The notes below the pieces were generated by a model. It was given only the letters and a program-made list of their open reading frames with translations, made no database searches and had not been told where the DNA came from. From contig MZNV01001775.1 in the NCBI GenBank assembly GCA_002081555.1, forward strand, positions 1 through 53,587: 53,587 bases of DNA. The letters run 5' to 3'. Positions within the stretch are counted from its first letter, which is position 1, and each line of letters begins with the position of its first letter. Made by a program: the position numbers and the translations under genes. Shown here piece by piece: positions 22,675 through 37,709 of the stretch. The DNA is from Protostelium mycophagum (lineage: Eukaryota; Evosea; Variosea; Protosteliida; Protosteliaceae).

Positions 22675-22949
22675 AATTTCGAAAAATGCTTAAAAAATGA
22701 AGGAAATGTCCTGAATTACGTTTATTTCAGTGGTTCATTGTGATTTATAGATCTTGTACAATCCAATCTGCCACACCAACACGTTCGTGCATACCAATTC
22801 ATAATCCAAATTATCAATTCTTTCAGCGACTGTAGAATTCCAAAAATCATTTTGGTGATCTACAGAGATGCATTAGAACAGACAACTTTCTAAATGAAAA
22901 ATGACATTTATCCAGTTTTCGCATCCCTGGGAGGAATGGAAGAGTTTTA

Positions 22950-23705
22950 TTAGTTCTTTGCAGCAGCAGCTGCCAGAGCTGCTTTCTGCTCATAGGCTTC
23001 TTTGATGCCCTTGTGCTGAGAGACTCTCTGCACATAAGCCTTCACGTTGGGGAAGTTGTTGAAGGGCTCTGGTGCGTTCAAGAATGTGAGGATGTTCAGC
23101 CAAGGATAGAAGTTGATGTCCACAATAGAGTACTTGTTTCCGACAAAGTACTCTTTTCCATCAAGGTGCTTCTCAATGACACCGAGGACTGTGAGGTCTC
23201 AGTCATCTATCAGAGTATATACACCGTTATACCTCTTTGTATCTCTTTGTCATAACGTTCAATGGCAGAAGGTAACTTCTCGTGGTGATAGTTGGCAAAC
23301 CATGCCTTCTGCCCGAAGTAAGGACCGACACCTGAGGCCTGGAAGAGCAACCACTGATGAGCATCTGAGATCTCGTCTTCGTTGGTGAACCACAGCTTCT
23401 TCTCCTTGTCGTAATGGTGTACAAGGTAGAGAAGGATGGCGACAGACTCCCACAGAGGCTGTACCTTGTCAGATGACTGCTGATGATCACCCCTGATGAG
23501 TGACTGAGATCACCTTGTCGTTTCTCTCGTGGTCCACGATAGCAGGAATACGACCATTAGGATCAACAGCCAAGAACTCTGCTGGCTTGTTGAAGAAGTC
23601 AATGTACTTGGACTCATAGGTGAGGCCGAGCTCTCTGAAGACGGCGTCAACCTTCCATCCGTTAGGTCCTCCAGGGTGGGTCCAAAGAGTGAATTGTGCT
23701 GCCAT
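22950..23705 (-). CDS. Ure2/YfcG-like glutathione S-transferase
   Basis: Three exons (23705-23514, 23464-23233, 23188-22950), 220 aa, the usual GST length. The N-terminal thioredoxin-like half has FTLWTHPGGPNGWKV in place of the Ser/Tyr-containing loop, as in Ure2p/YfcG-type enzymes (nu-GST), then NPNGRIPAI-like VDPNGRIPAIVDH with the conserved cis-Pro. The C-terminal helical half has QWLLFQASGVGPYFGQ, VLGVIEKHLDGKEYFVGNKYS and IVDINFYPW, standard for this subgroup. Such enzymes use glutathione for disulfide-bond reduction or detoxification in the cytosol. The tail is Ala-rich. It converges with the receptor kinase about 280 nt away. Confidence 0.92.
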
Positions 23706-24850
23706 TGTCTTTCTTTTGTTCTTGTTGTTGTCTTTGCAGAAAGAACGGCTCTGGGTTGTTGCAAGTCTCTTGCCTTCCGATGCGGCGGTTGTTGTTCATC
23801 GAAATGAATACCCGAAATAGCCGAACCTACCGGACTGCCGGTAACGTGGTTCTTCGCGGTAATAAACGGAAATTGGCACAGCACTCTTGTGCGCCAATGC
23901 TCTGTGGTATTTTTGCGCGAAATTCAAAATTGTTGACGTCATCGATGAGAAGGTCGTTTGCAGCGATGACGTCAACAATTTTGAATTTCGCACAAAAATA
24001 CCACATTTCAATCCGTGCCCTATGGTCAAAATTTTATGGTGTGCCTCCTTCAACAATTTATGAACGGTCATTTTTTATCCCTAGCTGACTATAGATCATC
24101 TCAAATTTGGTTGATCAAAATAAATTTCCGTAAATTTACTCCTTGGTTGATAACCAAAAAGTTGTGACCTGTGAATACCGGAGGGCACTGATATTCAGCA
24201 ATGCCAGATTGTCGAACCACGCATTCAGAGGGACATTCCAGTGAAATAAAATTATAATAAAAACATTCAAATAATCATTTCTTTTCGGTCGTGTGTGCAG
24301 TATTGATGTTGGAGGGTAATTGAGAAGAGGTTGAAGATGTTATGTAGGAGAGGTTGTAGAGCAGTTTCTGTGGAAGACATTATAAAAGACGCTGTAGAAG
24401 AGGTTGTGGTTGTGGTGCTATTACAACAACACCATCTGCAAGAGTTGAGTTTTCATTGAACTCGCTTTCGGGAACATAACGTGACTCAATTTTGGAGTCA
24501 CAGTAGCTTACCGTGCAGGAGTCGGACTCTGCAGGTCTTTAGCCAAAGAGGTAGCCAAGTTGGCAGGCTGGGTCTTTTGAAAAATAAAAATCGTTGCAAA
24601 ATATAGTGATTTATTGAGGGATTTCATCCAAAGGTTTTTTGCATCCTTTGAAAAGATTTCCCTCAAAAAAATTCTTTTTCACCCAAGAATATATCCTCAA
24701 AAACTCATTCTTTTGCACTACAATTTCAGGACAAGATCAGACGATATGAAGATCTCTTCCAGCAGTTCAAATTGTTGGGCGTTGTAAATTTGTGCTTCTT
24801 TTTCATTGAACATTGACATCCAAATTTCCAACATTCCAAACACCAAAGCG
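23706..24850. other. Divergent intergenic region with a large inverted repeat
   Basis: About 1.1 kb between the divergent GST and NBR1-like starts, so it should hold both promoters. It contains the 41-nt inverted repeat 23904-24004 and purine/GTTGTA-rich sequence at 24300-24430. I find no protein-like exon chain here. Confidence 0.5.
23904..24004. repeat. Long near-perfect inverted repeat (foldback)
   Basis: Arms 23904-23944 and 23964-24004 match at 40 of 41 positions around a 19-nt spacer. Each arm carries TTGACGTCA next to the loop and GTGGTATTTTTG at its outer end. It could be a foldback/MITE-like element or a stable hairpin in the divergent GST/NBR1 promoter. Confidence 0.85.
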
Positions 24851-26431
24851 ATGTTGACGGTAAAAGTCACACATAAAGAACAAGTTAAAAGAGCCTCCAT
24901 TCCTCAAGGCATTCTCTTTAATGAATTCCGGAGCAGAGTTGCACAATTAATTGGTTTGAAGGTGAGTTTCACACTTTCCTGGTCAGCAACATTCTTACAA
25001 AGTCAGCATGAACATTTCTATCTCCAATATCAAGATGACGAAGGAGATATGATCGCTTTAACAAGTGATGACGACCTCCGAGAGGCATATCACGTCGCAT
25101 CTCAGAAACAATCTCTCCGTCTTAAAACAGTCAGTGAGTGATTTTTTCTTTAAAGTGAAATTTTTAATGATGGCAGTGTTAAACGAGCGGCCAGTCAACG
25201 CTGGACAAAGTTGGGGAGAAAATATAGAGAGGGGTGTTGAATCCGTTATCAGTTCTATTCCTCCTGTCAAATTGGAACAATTAATTACTAAAGTGCTGTC
25301 CAGCCCGGCAATGCAACAGGTGTATGTGCAAGCATTAATGACCGCCATGCCTTCCATCGCTGGTCAGAGCTCCATTCCAAACAAGATCCATCTCAACAAT
25401 GAAATGCCAAAGCCACAAATCATCGCACCTGCCCCAGCCCCCTCCGCTCCAAGGGTCGAGGTAGACCTTCTTTTCCCGCCCTTTTCAAAATTCAAATTAC
25501 AAATCTTATCCATCTTTAACTTTACCAGCCCAAACCGGAACCTCCCCGCCAGAGCATGTACCCCTCCTCACAGCCTTACGTCGAGCCTTCCATCTACAAC
25601 TCCACCCCCACACTCCACCCCCAGGCTCGTCTACAACAGACTAATACTCAGGAACAACAGATGAGAGCGCAAGCCATTTTACACCAGAGAATGTACGAGT
25701 CGAACTCCTCAAGCTCGCTCAAACTTTCTTCGCCAGAGAGGTAAAGATTTAATATTGTAATTTTTTGTTGTATTTGTTCTGGACGTCATGATGTTTCTAA
25801 AAATAGATTGTACAATTTCCAAAACGCCCTCCTGACAATTTTTAGACCGACTGCTGCCTTCCTCTGTGACATGAGCTCTCCAGAGGGTACAAAATACCCC
25901 CCTCGTAGTTCTTTTGTCAAAGTGTGGCGTATACAGAACACGGGCACTTCTACATGGCCTTCCAACACACATCTCGTCTGGGATGGTGGCGACACATTTG
26001 GCATCAAGATCGAGTCTGATCTCCTGCCCATACAGCCCAATCAACAAGCAGACGTGTCTGTGCTTTTAGAATCTCCGGCCGCTGCAGGACGATACACGGC
26101 ATGCTGGAGATTATCATCGAATGGCGAGAAGTTTGGGCCGCGGCTCTGGGTTGACTTCTCTGTGATCGATCCGCAGCAGATGTACCCACAGCTCAAACAA
26201 ATAACAATTACATCACAGCCGCTGCAGACATCACAACCGCTGCAGACGACACAGCCACAGGCCATACAGGCACCTTCTATCGCTCATATCAAGAACTTTG
26301 AGCAGGGTTTACAGCAGTTGGAGGACATGGGATTTAGAGACAGAGAACAGAACATCAGATCTATGATCCAGCACAATGGAGAGGTGCTGAAGGTGGTCCA
26401 ATCTCTTCTCAATCATGAGATGTCAAAATAA
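24851..26431 (+). CDS. NBR1-like selective autophagy receptor (PB1-FW-UBA)
   Basis: Five exons (24851-24961, 25007-25133, 25177-25460, 25529-25740, 25807-26431), 452 aa. An N-terminal PB1 domain (residues 1-79; YQDDEGDMIALTSDDDLREA is the OPCA motif) is followed by a Pro/Gln-rich linker. Next is the NBR1 four-tryptophan (FW) domain (FVKVWRIQNTGTSTWP, LVWDGGD, YTACWRLSSNGEKFGPRLWVDF), then a C-terminal UBA (LEDMGFRDREQNIRSMI...VVQSLL). Family knowledge: NBR1 binds ubiquitin and Atg8 and polymerises through PB1. No ZZ zinc finger, present between PB1 and FW in animal and plant NBR1, is visible here. I do not see a clear Atg8-binding LIR. The gene is head to head with the GST. Confidence 0.9.
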
Positions 26432-26597
26432 AATCCGATTTGTATTTTTTGGTGACGTCTACAACTCGATAACAAAGTTTTCCCGCCAAAAACGAGCATT
26501 TCCCGCCAAATTTGTGTTACGCAGAAGGAAATAATTCAAACCGCACGGGTGGTCACATCACGGTAATCTTTGGAAGAAAACCGAGACCGCAGACAAA

Positions 26598-31480
<4,883 letters not shown>

Positions 31481-32183
31481 ATAATTTAATTGTATAATTT
31501 ATTTGTGATCTATTCATATTTCACACGAGAAATATATATATGCTTTTTATACTCTTTATCTAATGAGGATTAAAGGCATGAAAACTGACCTTGAGCAAAT
31601 CATACGTTAGAGATCGATAGCGAACAAGTACTTTGAGGGAAAGATCTTTGAGAGTTAAAAGCACATGGATGAAGACAATATATGTGATACTATATTTGCA
31701 ATAGATTTGTTCCATATCATGTTGACAATGTCTGGTTGTAGTCCGCAATTATTACATATTATATAATGTATATATATTATATTACATATACATGTACGCT
31801 GTTTTTTCACATTTATATTGATATTATTCCAGGAAGAAAATATTGCGGATCCTGACATCACACCAACCAGGCTCAGACTCTGATCGTGATGATCACATAG
31901 ATACTGAAATCGTCCAAAGAACACTGGGATAGACTGGGATTCCCTCTTCGTCCATCTACAAGTATGTAGAGAATGTCAAGTCGGACATCAGAGACACGCA
32001 TTAATGAGGAGTCGATCCAATCATTTTGTTGCGTGTGCAGCCTTTCTTGAGCTTTGAGGCTTCCTTCTTCTCAATTCGATGGAGATATCCGCCCAAAAAT
32101 CAGAAGCTTTACTGATTTTGACATCAGTAACCGCAAACAACGTTTCTACAGCAGCTGCCCAAATTCACAAAAAGCCGGACACG
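31481..32183. other. Intergenic space
   Basis: About 700 nt, AT-rich, with short TATA/ATAT runs around 31740-31790. The stretch just before 32184 reads open in frame with the next gene (from ATG 32079) but lacks a signal peptide at that start, so I treat it as 5' UTR. No other feature seen. Confidence 0.45.
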
Positions 32184-32974
32184 ATGACAGCGAGACACTT
32201 CCTTTGCCTTCTGTTCGTCTGCTTGGCGGCCTCTCAGACTTGCACTCCAACTGCTGTAAACTCAGGCGGTTGTGCGGCACAGTTGGATTGCTGGCAATGT
32301 CTAACGGCAAACTGCAACTTCTGCCAGGCGCCAGATGCCTCTCAATCGTTCTGCACAAACGCAGGGCAGACCGCACAGCAAGCAGGATGCAACATCACCT
32401 CTATTGATGGTACTCCGAGCACTTTAGTGAGATATCCTATTGTTAATTCTATAATATGGGATCTCTTCTGATGTTATAGATCACCACGAAAGCAAATTGT
32501 GTGAATTGTAACACCGACACCGCCAGCTGCTCTGACTGTGTCTTGCACCTTCATTGCGGATACTGCTATGGCAGCTCTACATGTGTGTCTTTTGATTGCA
32601 CACCTGGTGCGAACGGAACAGGCACCGTCACTTCTACATGTGGTGCTAGTGGAGGTCTCCAGACAACCCAATGTGGTGTCCCTTGCAATTTGGCCAGCAC
32701 ATGCTCAACATGCCTCAGCAATCCCAGCTGTTCTTACTGTGGCGCAGCATCTAACTCGACGACTGGAACATGCGCGTAAGATCAATCCATTTTGTTCGGA
32801 TTTAATGATTAAAATCCATGCAGTTCGAGCAGCACGTGTGCTACAGGTCAGTTCAGGTTTGATCGTTGCCCAGGATCTGGAAACGGTGGAGGCGGAGGTG
32901 GAGGCAGTGGTGATTCTAGCATGATTGTCTTGCCTTTCATGTTAGTCCTCAGCATGGCTTGCCTTTTGATGTAA
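32184..32974 (+). CDS. Cysteine-rich secreted protein, probably GPI-anchored
   Basis: Three exons (32184-32426, 32480-32775, 32824-32974), 229 aa. The start was chosen because MTARHFLCLLFVCLAASQ is a textbook signal peptide. The mature part has repeated PSI/plexin-like cysteine patterns (CWQCLTANCNFCQ, CSDCVLHLHCGYCYG, CSTCLSNPSCSYCG), in which W/C-x2-C-x4-C-x2-C units recur three times. A Gly-rich stretch is followed by a short hydrophobic C terminus ending right after it (SSMIVLPFMLVLSMACLLM), as in GPI-attachment signals; a single-pass anchor is the alternative. The role is unknown; a cell-surface location is inferred. Confidence 0.82.
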
Positions 32975-34004
32975 TAATACAATGGAATGGTTTATTGTCT
33001 CTTTATGATGCCGAATCATCGGTTTTCGCTCATCTGTACAAAAAAGATGATTTGCTTGTTTGTGATCGAAACACCTGAACTCCTGGATTTCACCTCATGG
33101 CGACCGTTTGATGAGATAAAACCGACTCAACTGAAATTTGCCTGCGTTGAATAGAGGGAAGCTGTAAAGAAATGAAGGTTTAGGGTTTAGGCAAACTTTT
33201 GAAGATGACAAAAGACAATTACGTACGATATCGTAAAATGATATCTCAATTCTCACTTCTGGTTTTTGGCGATCACAAAAACAGAAAACCTCAGGGAAGA
33301 GCAAGAGAAGACAACCACCGCCAGAACACTTGTCTCTTTCCTGATGTTCTTTAAGAACTGGTGAGTGCCATCTTCTCTACAACCTCTTTCGAATCAAATG
33401 ATGACAAGTTGTCGCCCCAGACTGAATAGTGATGAGACGACGTAGTCCCTGATTCTTTCATGATCTCTAATGAGGATCTCTTTCGAGTCATATCCTGACC
33501 ATTTCCTAGGTTGCCTGTTCACGATGCAACAAAGAGCACGCGTGAGGAATAAAACATAATATTTATAAATCTCGTTGTATCTCTACATTTTCATATCTTT
33601 ACACTCTCCATAAGCTTTTCGTGAATGGACTTGCTGAGAATGGCTGTGCAACAAAACATTCCACAATTATTGACAGGAGGTTGATTTCTACTCAAGAGTT
33701 GGGTGGACCTGACCTTCCATTTCCGTTATAGTGAGGGTGGTGGAGGTCGTCCGCTCATTCCTTTGTGAGGGCCTCATGCAGCTTCATGTGCCACTTGTGG
33801 CTGGATCACCGTCAACGTCTATAAAATTTTATTTGCAAACTTTGCAAAGAATAAGTAAATGGGACGAGAAAGCTTCCTCGTTGGAATTCTCCTCAAACAT
33901 GATCATCATGTGATGGCATCCATTTGAAAACCTTTAAAGACTTGGGCAAGAGTTGATGTTGATGAGACATACAACCGAGAAGAACATTCACAAATTCATC
34001 TTCT
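32975..34004. other. Intergenic space with telomere-like patch
   Basis: About 1 kb between convergent genes. It contains GGTTTAGGGTTTAGG (33177-33191) and a box C/D-like stretch (33391-33455). No exon chain that looks like a protein was found. Confidence 0.4.
33391..33455 (+). ncRNA. Possible box C/D snoRNA
   Basis: In order: GAATCA, box C-like ATGATGA (33398-33404), a 17-nt spacer, CTGA (33422-33425, D'), GTGATGA (33429-33435, C'), a 13-nt spacer, CTGA (33449-33452, D) and TGATTC, which is complementary to the opening GAATCA. Spacing and order fit a short C/D snoRNA. The closing stem overlaps box D, which is unusual, and the guide targets are not checked. Confidence 0.28.
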
Positions 34005-36163
34005 TTATTGTTGATGGAAGGCGACAGCTCCGGACACGATCGTCTTCTGCAACTTGAGGTCTTTGGTCAACAGTAGCAGATCTCCTCTGTTTCCTGATTT
34101 GATGGATCCCACATTGTTCAGCTTTGTGATTCTGGCGGGGTTCGCTGAGCACATCTTGGAAGCATCGACGATGGGGACTGCATCTCTTTAGACGATGCAA
34201 AAAATAGTCAAAATGCACTCCATCTACAACGATGTTTTCCCCATTTTTCCCGCCAAAAGATACACCTGGCTGATTTGTAGAAATAAACCATCACCTCTGA
34301 AAACGTTGACGAGGTACTGGAACATGGCCAACATAGTGGTACAACTTCCGGCCATCGTCTTAGTGCCTTTCAGGACCACTCGGGGGCAGCAGTTGGATTT
34401 ATAGTTTCTTGACACTTCCAACTGACGTCCTACGAAATCTCAGTGAAATTTCACGAAAATTGTTATGTCATGGGGAAAACAAGTGAAATTGCAGTGAAAT
34501 TTCGAGTTACCTCCGTAGGAGATGGAGTGATCTGCGGAGGGTTCTAAGAACGAGTCGGTGATAAATGCAATTTTGTTCCAGTCTTTCGCCTTCAAGATGA
34601 GCTGTATGACGAGGGGGTGGACGTGCAGCAGATCTCCCACAACCTATTTTTAGGTCAGTTTGATTCCAATGCGAATTTTCACATGACACGATGTCGATCA
34701 AAAATAATTCAAATGGAAAAAAATCTCCAAAAATCGAAAAATAATAATAATTCAAATAAAATTTCACCTCAATGGTTGGCTCGGTCAAACCTTCAAACTC
34801 TGGCAGGTTTGGAAATCCCGAAAAGCAAGAGAAGTTGGCGATTCCCATATCTCTGTGGTGGAATGACTGGACATTGAAGATGTGTGTCACGTGACAGGGC
34901 GACTCTGCAGTACCGAGGCGAAAGGCATCGTTGATCTGCTCCTCTGTTGCGTTTCTGTCGTGCCCGATGGAGACTGCAGATTTGTGAGTGGTTGCTCTTG
35001 TGAAATTTAAATTTTGTTTTTTGAAATGATTTCTTGGCGCGAAACCTCGCAAATCTGGATTATTGCAGAAAAAATTAAAAAGATGTGATTTTTCAATGAA
35101 ATTTGAATTTTGAAATTAAATATACGCACTGGTGACGTTTCGGTCCTTCAGAACTCTCATTCTAGCAAAGTCGCTAGCGGCATCCATAGATGGAGATATC
35201 GTCATGACCTGTCATGTGTCAATGAAATCCCCGTGAAATTTCAGTAGCACCTTCAGTGCAGAACCCATCTTGTCGACCAAGTTGGCGAAGTCCTTTACTG
35301 GCATATTGTTCTCTCCGGGGACAAGACCTTAAGACTTTGTGAAAAACAAAAAAATATATTTTAAAATTTTAAAAAGAATAAAAATATTTCTGTCTTGAAA
35401 CTAGAGAACCCCGCCATAAATAAAATTTGAAATTTAAAATACCTCCGAGATCAGCCACGATGGGGCCCTCTGCGTGGATCCCGTCGATAATGGCTCTGTC
35501 AGGGAAGGGCTTACCGATGAGAGGCACCTTCATTATGTTAATGTCTTCAGACTTTTTCTTTCTTTAGGTGTTTTTGTTGCTTGTGCACAGTTGAAATGAA
35601 AGATGGAAGGGCAGGATAAATACAATTCCAAGAATCGACAAGTGCAAGCATAACTGCTAACTGTTGCAAAGTGCCATAAGATAGACAAGAACAGACATAC
35701 CAGGGTGGAGATGACATCATCGATGTTTTTCAGATCATCCTTGGGGAATGTAATAGAGGCGACGATGGAAGTCGTTCCGTATTTGACCACTCTGGAAGAG
35801 CTGAATTCTGGGTGCAGCCAGTACTCGAGAAGTTCTAAATCACCACCAACACCTGTCCATTATGAGAGGTGTCATTTTTTGTGAAAATTCAGAATATGAA
35901 ATCTGCATCACCATGAGTGTGAATGTCCACAAAACCGGAGACAACAAGGTCGGCCTGGTGGGTTTCTGCATCAGGATGTGCCTGCAGGATCGTTTGCACT
36001 TCAGCGGGGGTCTGTCCGTGGCTGACCTTGGTGATCACGCCATCGACCACCTTGATCTAGTCAATCATGAGCCGTGTCACCCTCTCACCTCTATAACGGC
36101 GTCATCGAATAATCCATCAGGAAGAGCGACTTGCTTTGCTTGGACGATAGTTGTCTTAGACAT
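34005..36163 (-). CDS. N-acetylglucosamine-6-phosphate deacetylase
   Basis: Ten exons (36163-36089, 36056-35912, 35852-35701, 35527-35443, 35327-35251, 35208-35130, 34973-34768, 34643-34511, 34429-34295, 34183-34005), 421 aa, normal for NagA/AMDHD2. It removes the acetyl group from GlcNAc-6-P, feeding amino-sugar catabolism. Amidohydrolase marks in order: GFVDIHTHG (metal His pair), GTTSIVASIT, DGIHAEGP (metal Glu), MTISPSMDAA, SIGHDRNATEEQINDA and HVTHIFNVQSFHHRD (metal His residues), IAFITDS (catalytic Asp), then MAGS and ANPARIT near the end. Residue order and spacing match the family, so an active enzyme is expected. The minus-strand exon chain is complete with all phases closing. Confidence 0.93.
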
Positions 36164-36478
36164 TATGTGGCAATCGAAAAACCCTTAACAAAGAGATGAA
36201 ATACAGTGTTGCCACAGATGAATTCTGGTTCCTGAACACCTTCCCGGAGAAAGAAAAAATGTTTCCGGATCTCAGCCACGGCTCGTTGTAGTCACAGGAG
36301 ATGGCATCGCCTCGGATATCCTTATCCAGAAATAACTGGCCTCAAATGCTTTTCACAGTGTACAATATAATACTTTCACATGCACAGTGCTACTTGCTTT
36401 CATGCCCAAAGGTTAAGATGTCAGAAATAATCATCGTTGTAGTTGGTGTTTCGTTCGGCGTTTCAAACGAGACATCGG
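36164..36478. promoter_or_regulatory. Divergent promoter interval
   Basis: About 315 nt between the divergent deacetylase and OGFr-domain starts. CGTTGTAG occurs twice (about 36285 and 36435). No ORF with family resemblance. Confidence 0.35.
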
Positions 36479-37598
36479 ATGTTCAAATCATCTCTTTACC
36501 GTTATCTCATCATCGGTGCAGTAGCTGTCTCAATCTCCTCCATTCTCATCACGATGAATTTTACAGCAAAAGTAGGTTAACAGATGTGTGAAGAATCTGA
36601 TCAATTCACCAGCTCCTTCAAACAACTTCCAGAACTACTCGTAGTGTTACAGCAGCTAGAGAGGGACCAAACTATCTGTTCTATAAAAATAAGCTTGCAA
36701 GCGAACCGGATGGAGATTTTATAGACAACATACACAAAGAATGGCACGGTAATCATGATCTCTTAGAGGCACATCACGGGTATGTCAATGCTCTTATTTA
36801 TTAATTTAACTTTCACAGTTATATACAATGGCTATTCCCTGGTAGATTTTAATTTACGTTCATAACATTTATATTGACCTGTACAAAGTCTTTGAGAATG
36901 CTGGTATGAACTGGCGCTCTCAAGCTCTCACAAAAGGAGAGGGCAAACAGATTCGCGAAGATTTGGACTGTGCCAAGAGAGTGATCAAGTCGTATCAATT
37001 GATGGTGTGCCTATCCTTCTCATATTTGCCTAACCCAAATCAGTTACATTTTTATGGAATGGAATTGGTCGATCCATCGACCGGCGAGATCAAGAGAGGA
37101 AAGAACTGGAAGTCAAGATACCAAAACCTTTCTACTCGCTCTCATAATTTCCTTCGCATCAGTATGTACATTGCTTCGCGATCAATGATTGATCATTTCC
37201 AGGTCGTATCATCACGTCTTTGGGCGAGTTGGGATTTGCAAGATACAAGAGGCCTTTCTTAGAACATTTGCAGAAGGAAGTGAAAGATGGAACCCTCTCG
37301 AAGTGAGCTCATTCACTGCAAAATCTACCCTCATGTTTTTCTAAACAAAACCACAAGCACTCATCATTCGAGACGGGATCATGTTTATCTCATGAAAAAC
37401 AGATGTCAAACTTCGCTAGAAAAATTCTGGGAGCCTCTGTTGAATGAGAACACTAAATGGTGAGTTGAACAAGCTTACACCTCTTCTGATGCCAAAAGGT
37501 ACAAGGAGAAGACCTTAGAGACAGAGGCAGACAGAGAAGAATCTGTTTACTTCAAAGAGGAAGAGAGCAATGACGACAGCCAAGAGATGTCACAATGA
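36479..37598 (+). CDS. OGFr-domain protein with N-terminal membrane anchor
   Basis: Eight exons (36479-36571, 36613-36779, 36819-36841, 36889-37004, 37044-37161, 37203-37302, 37403-37459, 37499-37598), 257 aa. A short N terminus is followed by a hydrophobic helix (LIIGAVAVSISSILITM, about 8-24). Next comes the OGFr conserved region: NYLFYKNKLASEPDGDF, HKEWHGNHDLLEAHHGYIQW, LFPVFE, RSQALT, FYGMELVD, NWKSRYQNLSTRSHNFLRI, ITSLGELGF. In animals this domain sits in the opioid growth factor receptor. Its molecular role in protists is unknown. Exon 3 is a 23-nt micro-exon coding the GYIQWLFP core. The C terminus is acidic. The membrane anchor is an inference from hydrophobicity. Confidence 0.88.
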
Positions 37599-37709
37599 CA
37601 TCCTGATAAAATTGGTGATTCTTTTATCATTGTGATCATGTAGACAACAAAATCTTTTAGAAAACCCAGAAAGACATTATTTGAAGTTCTTTATGACCAA
37701 TATTTGCCC

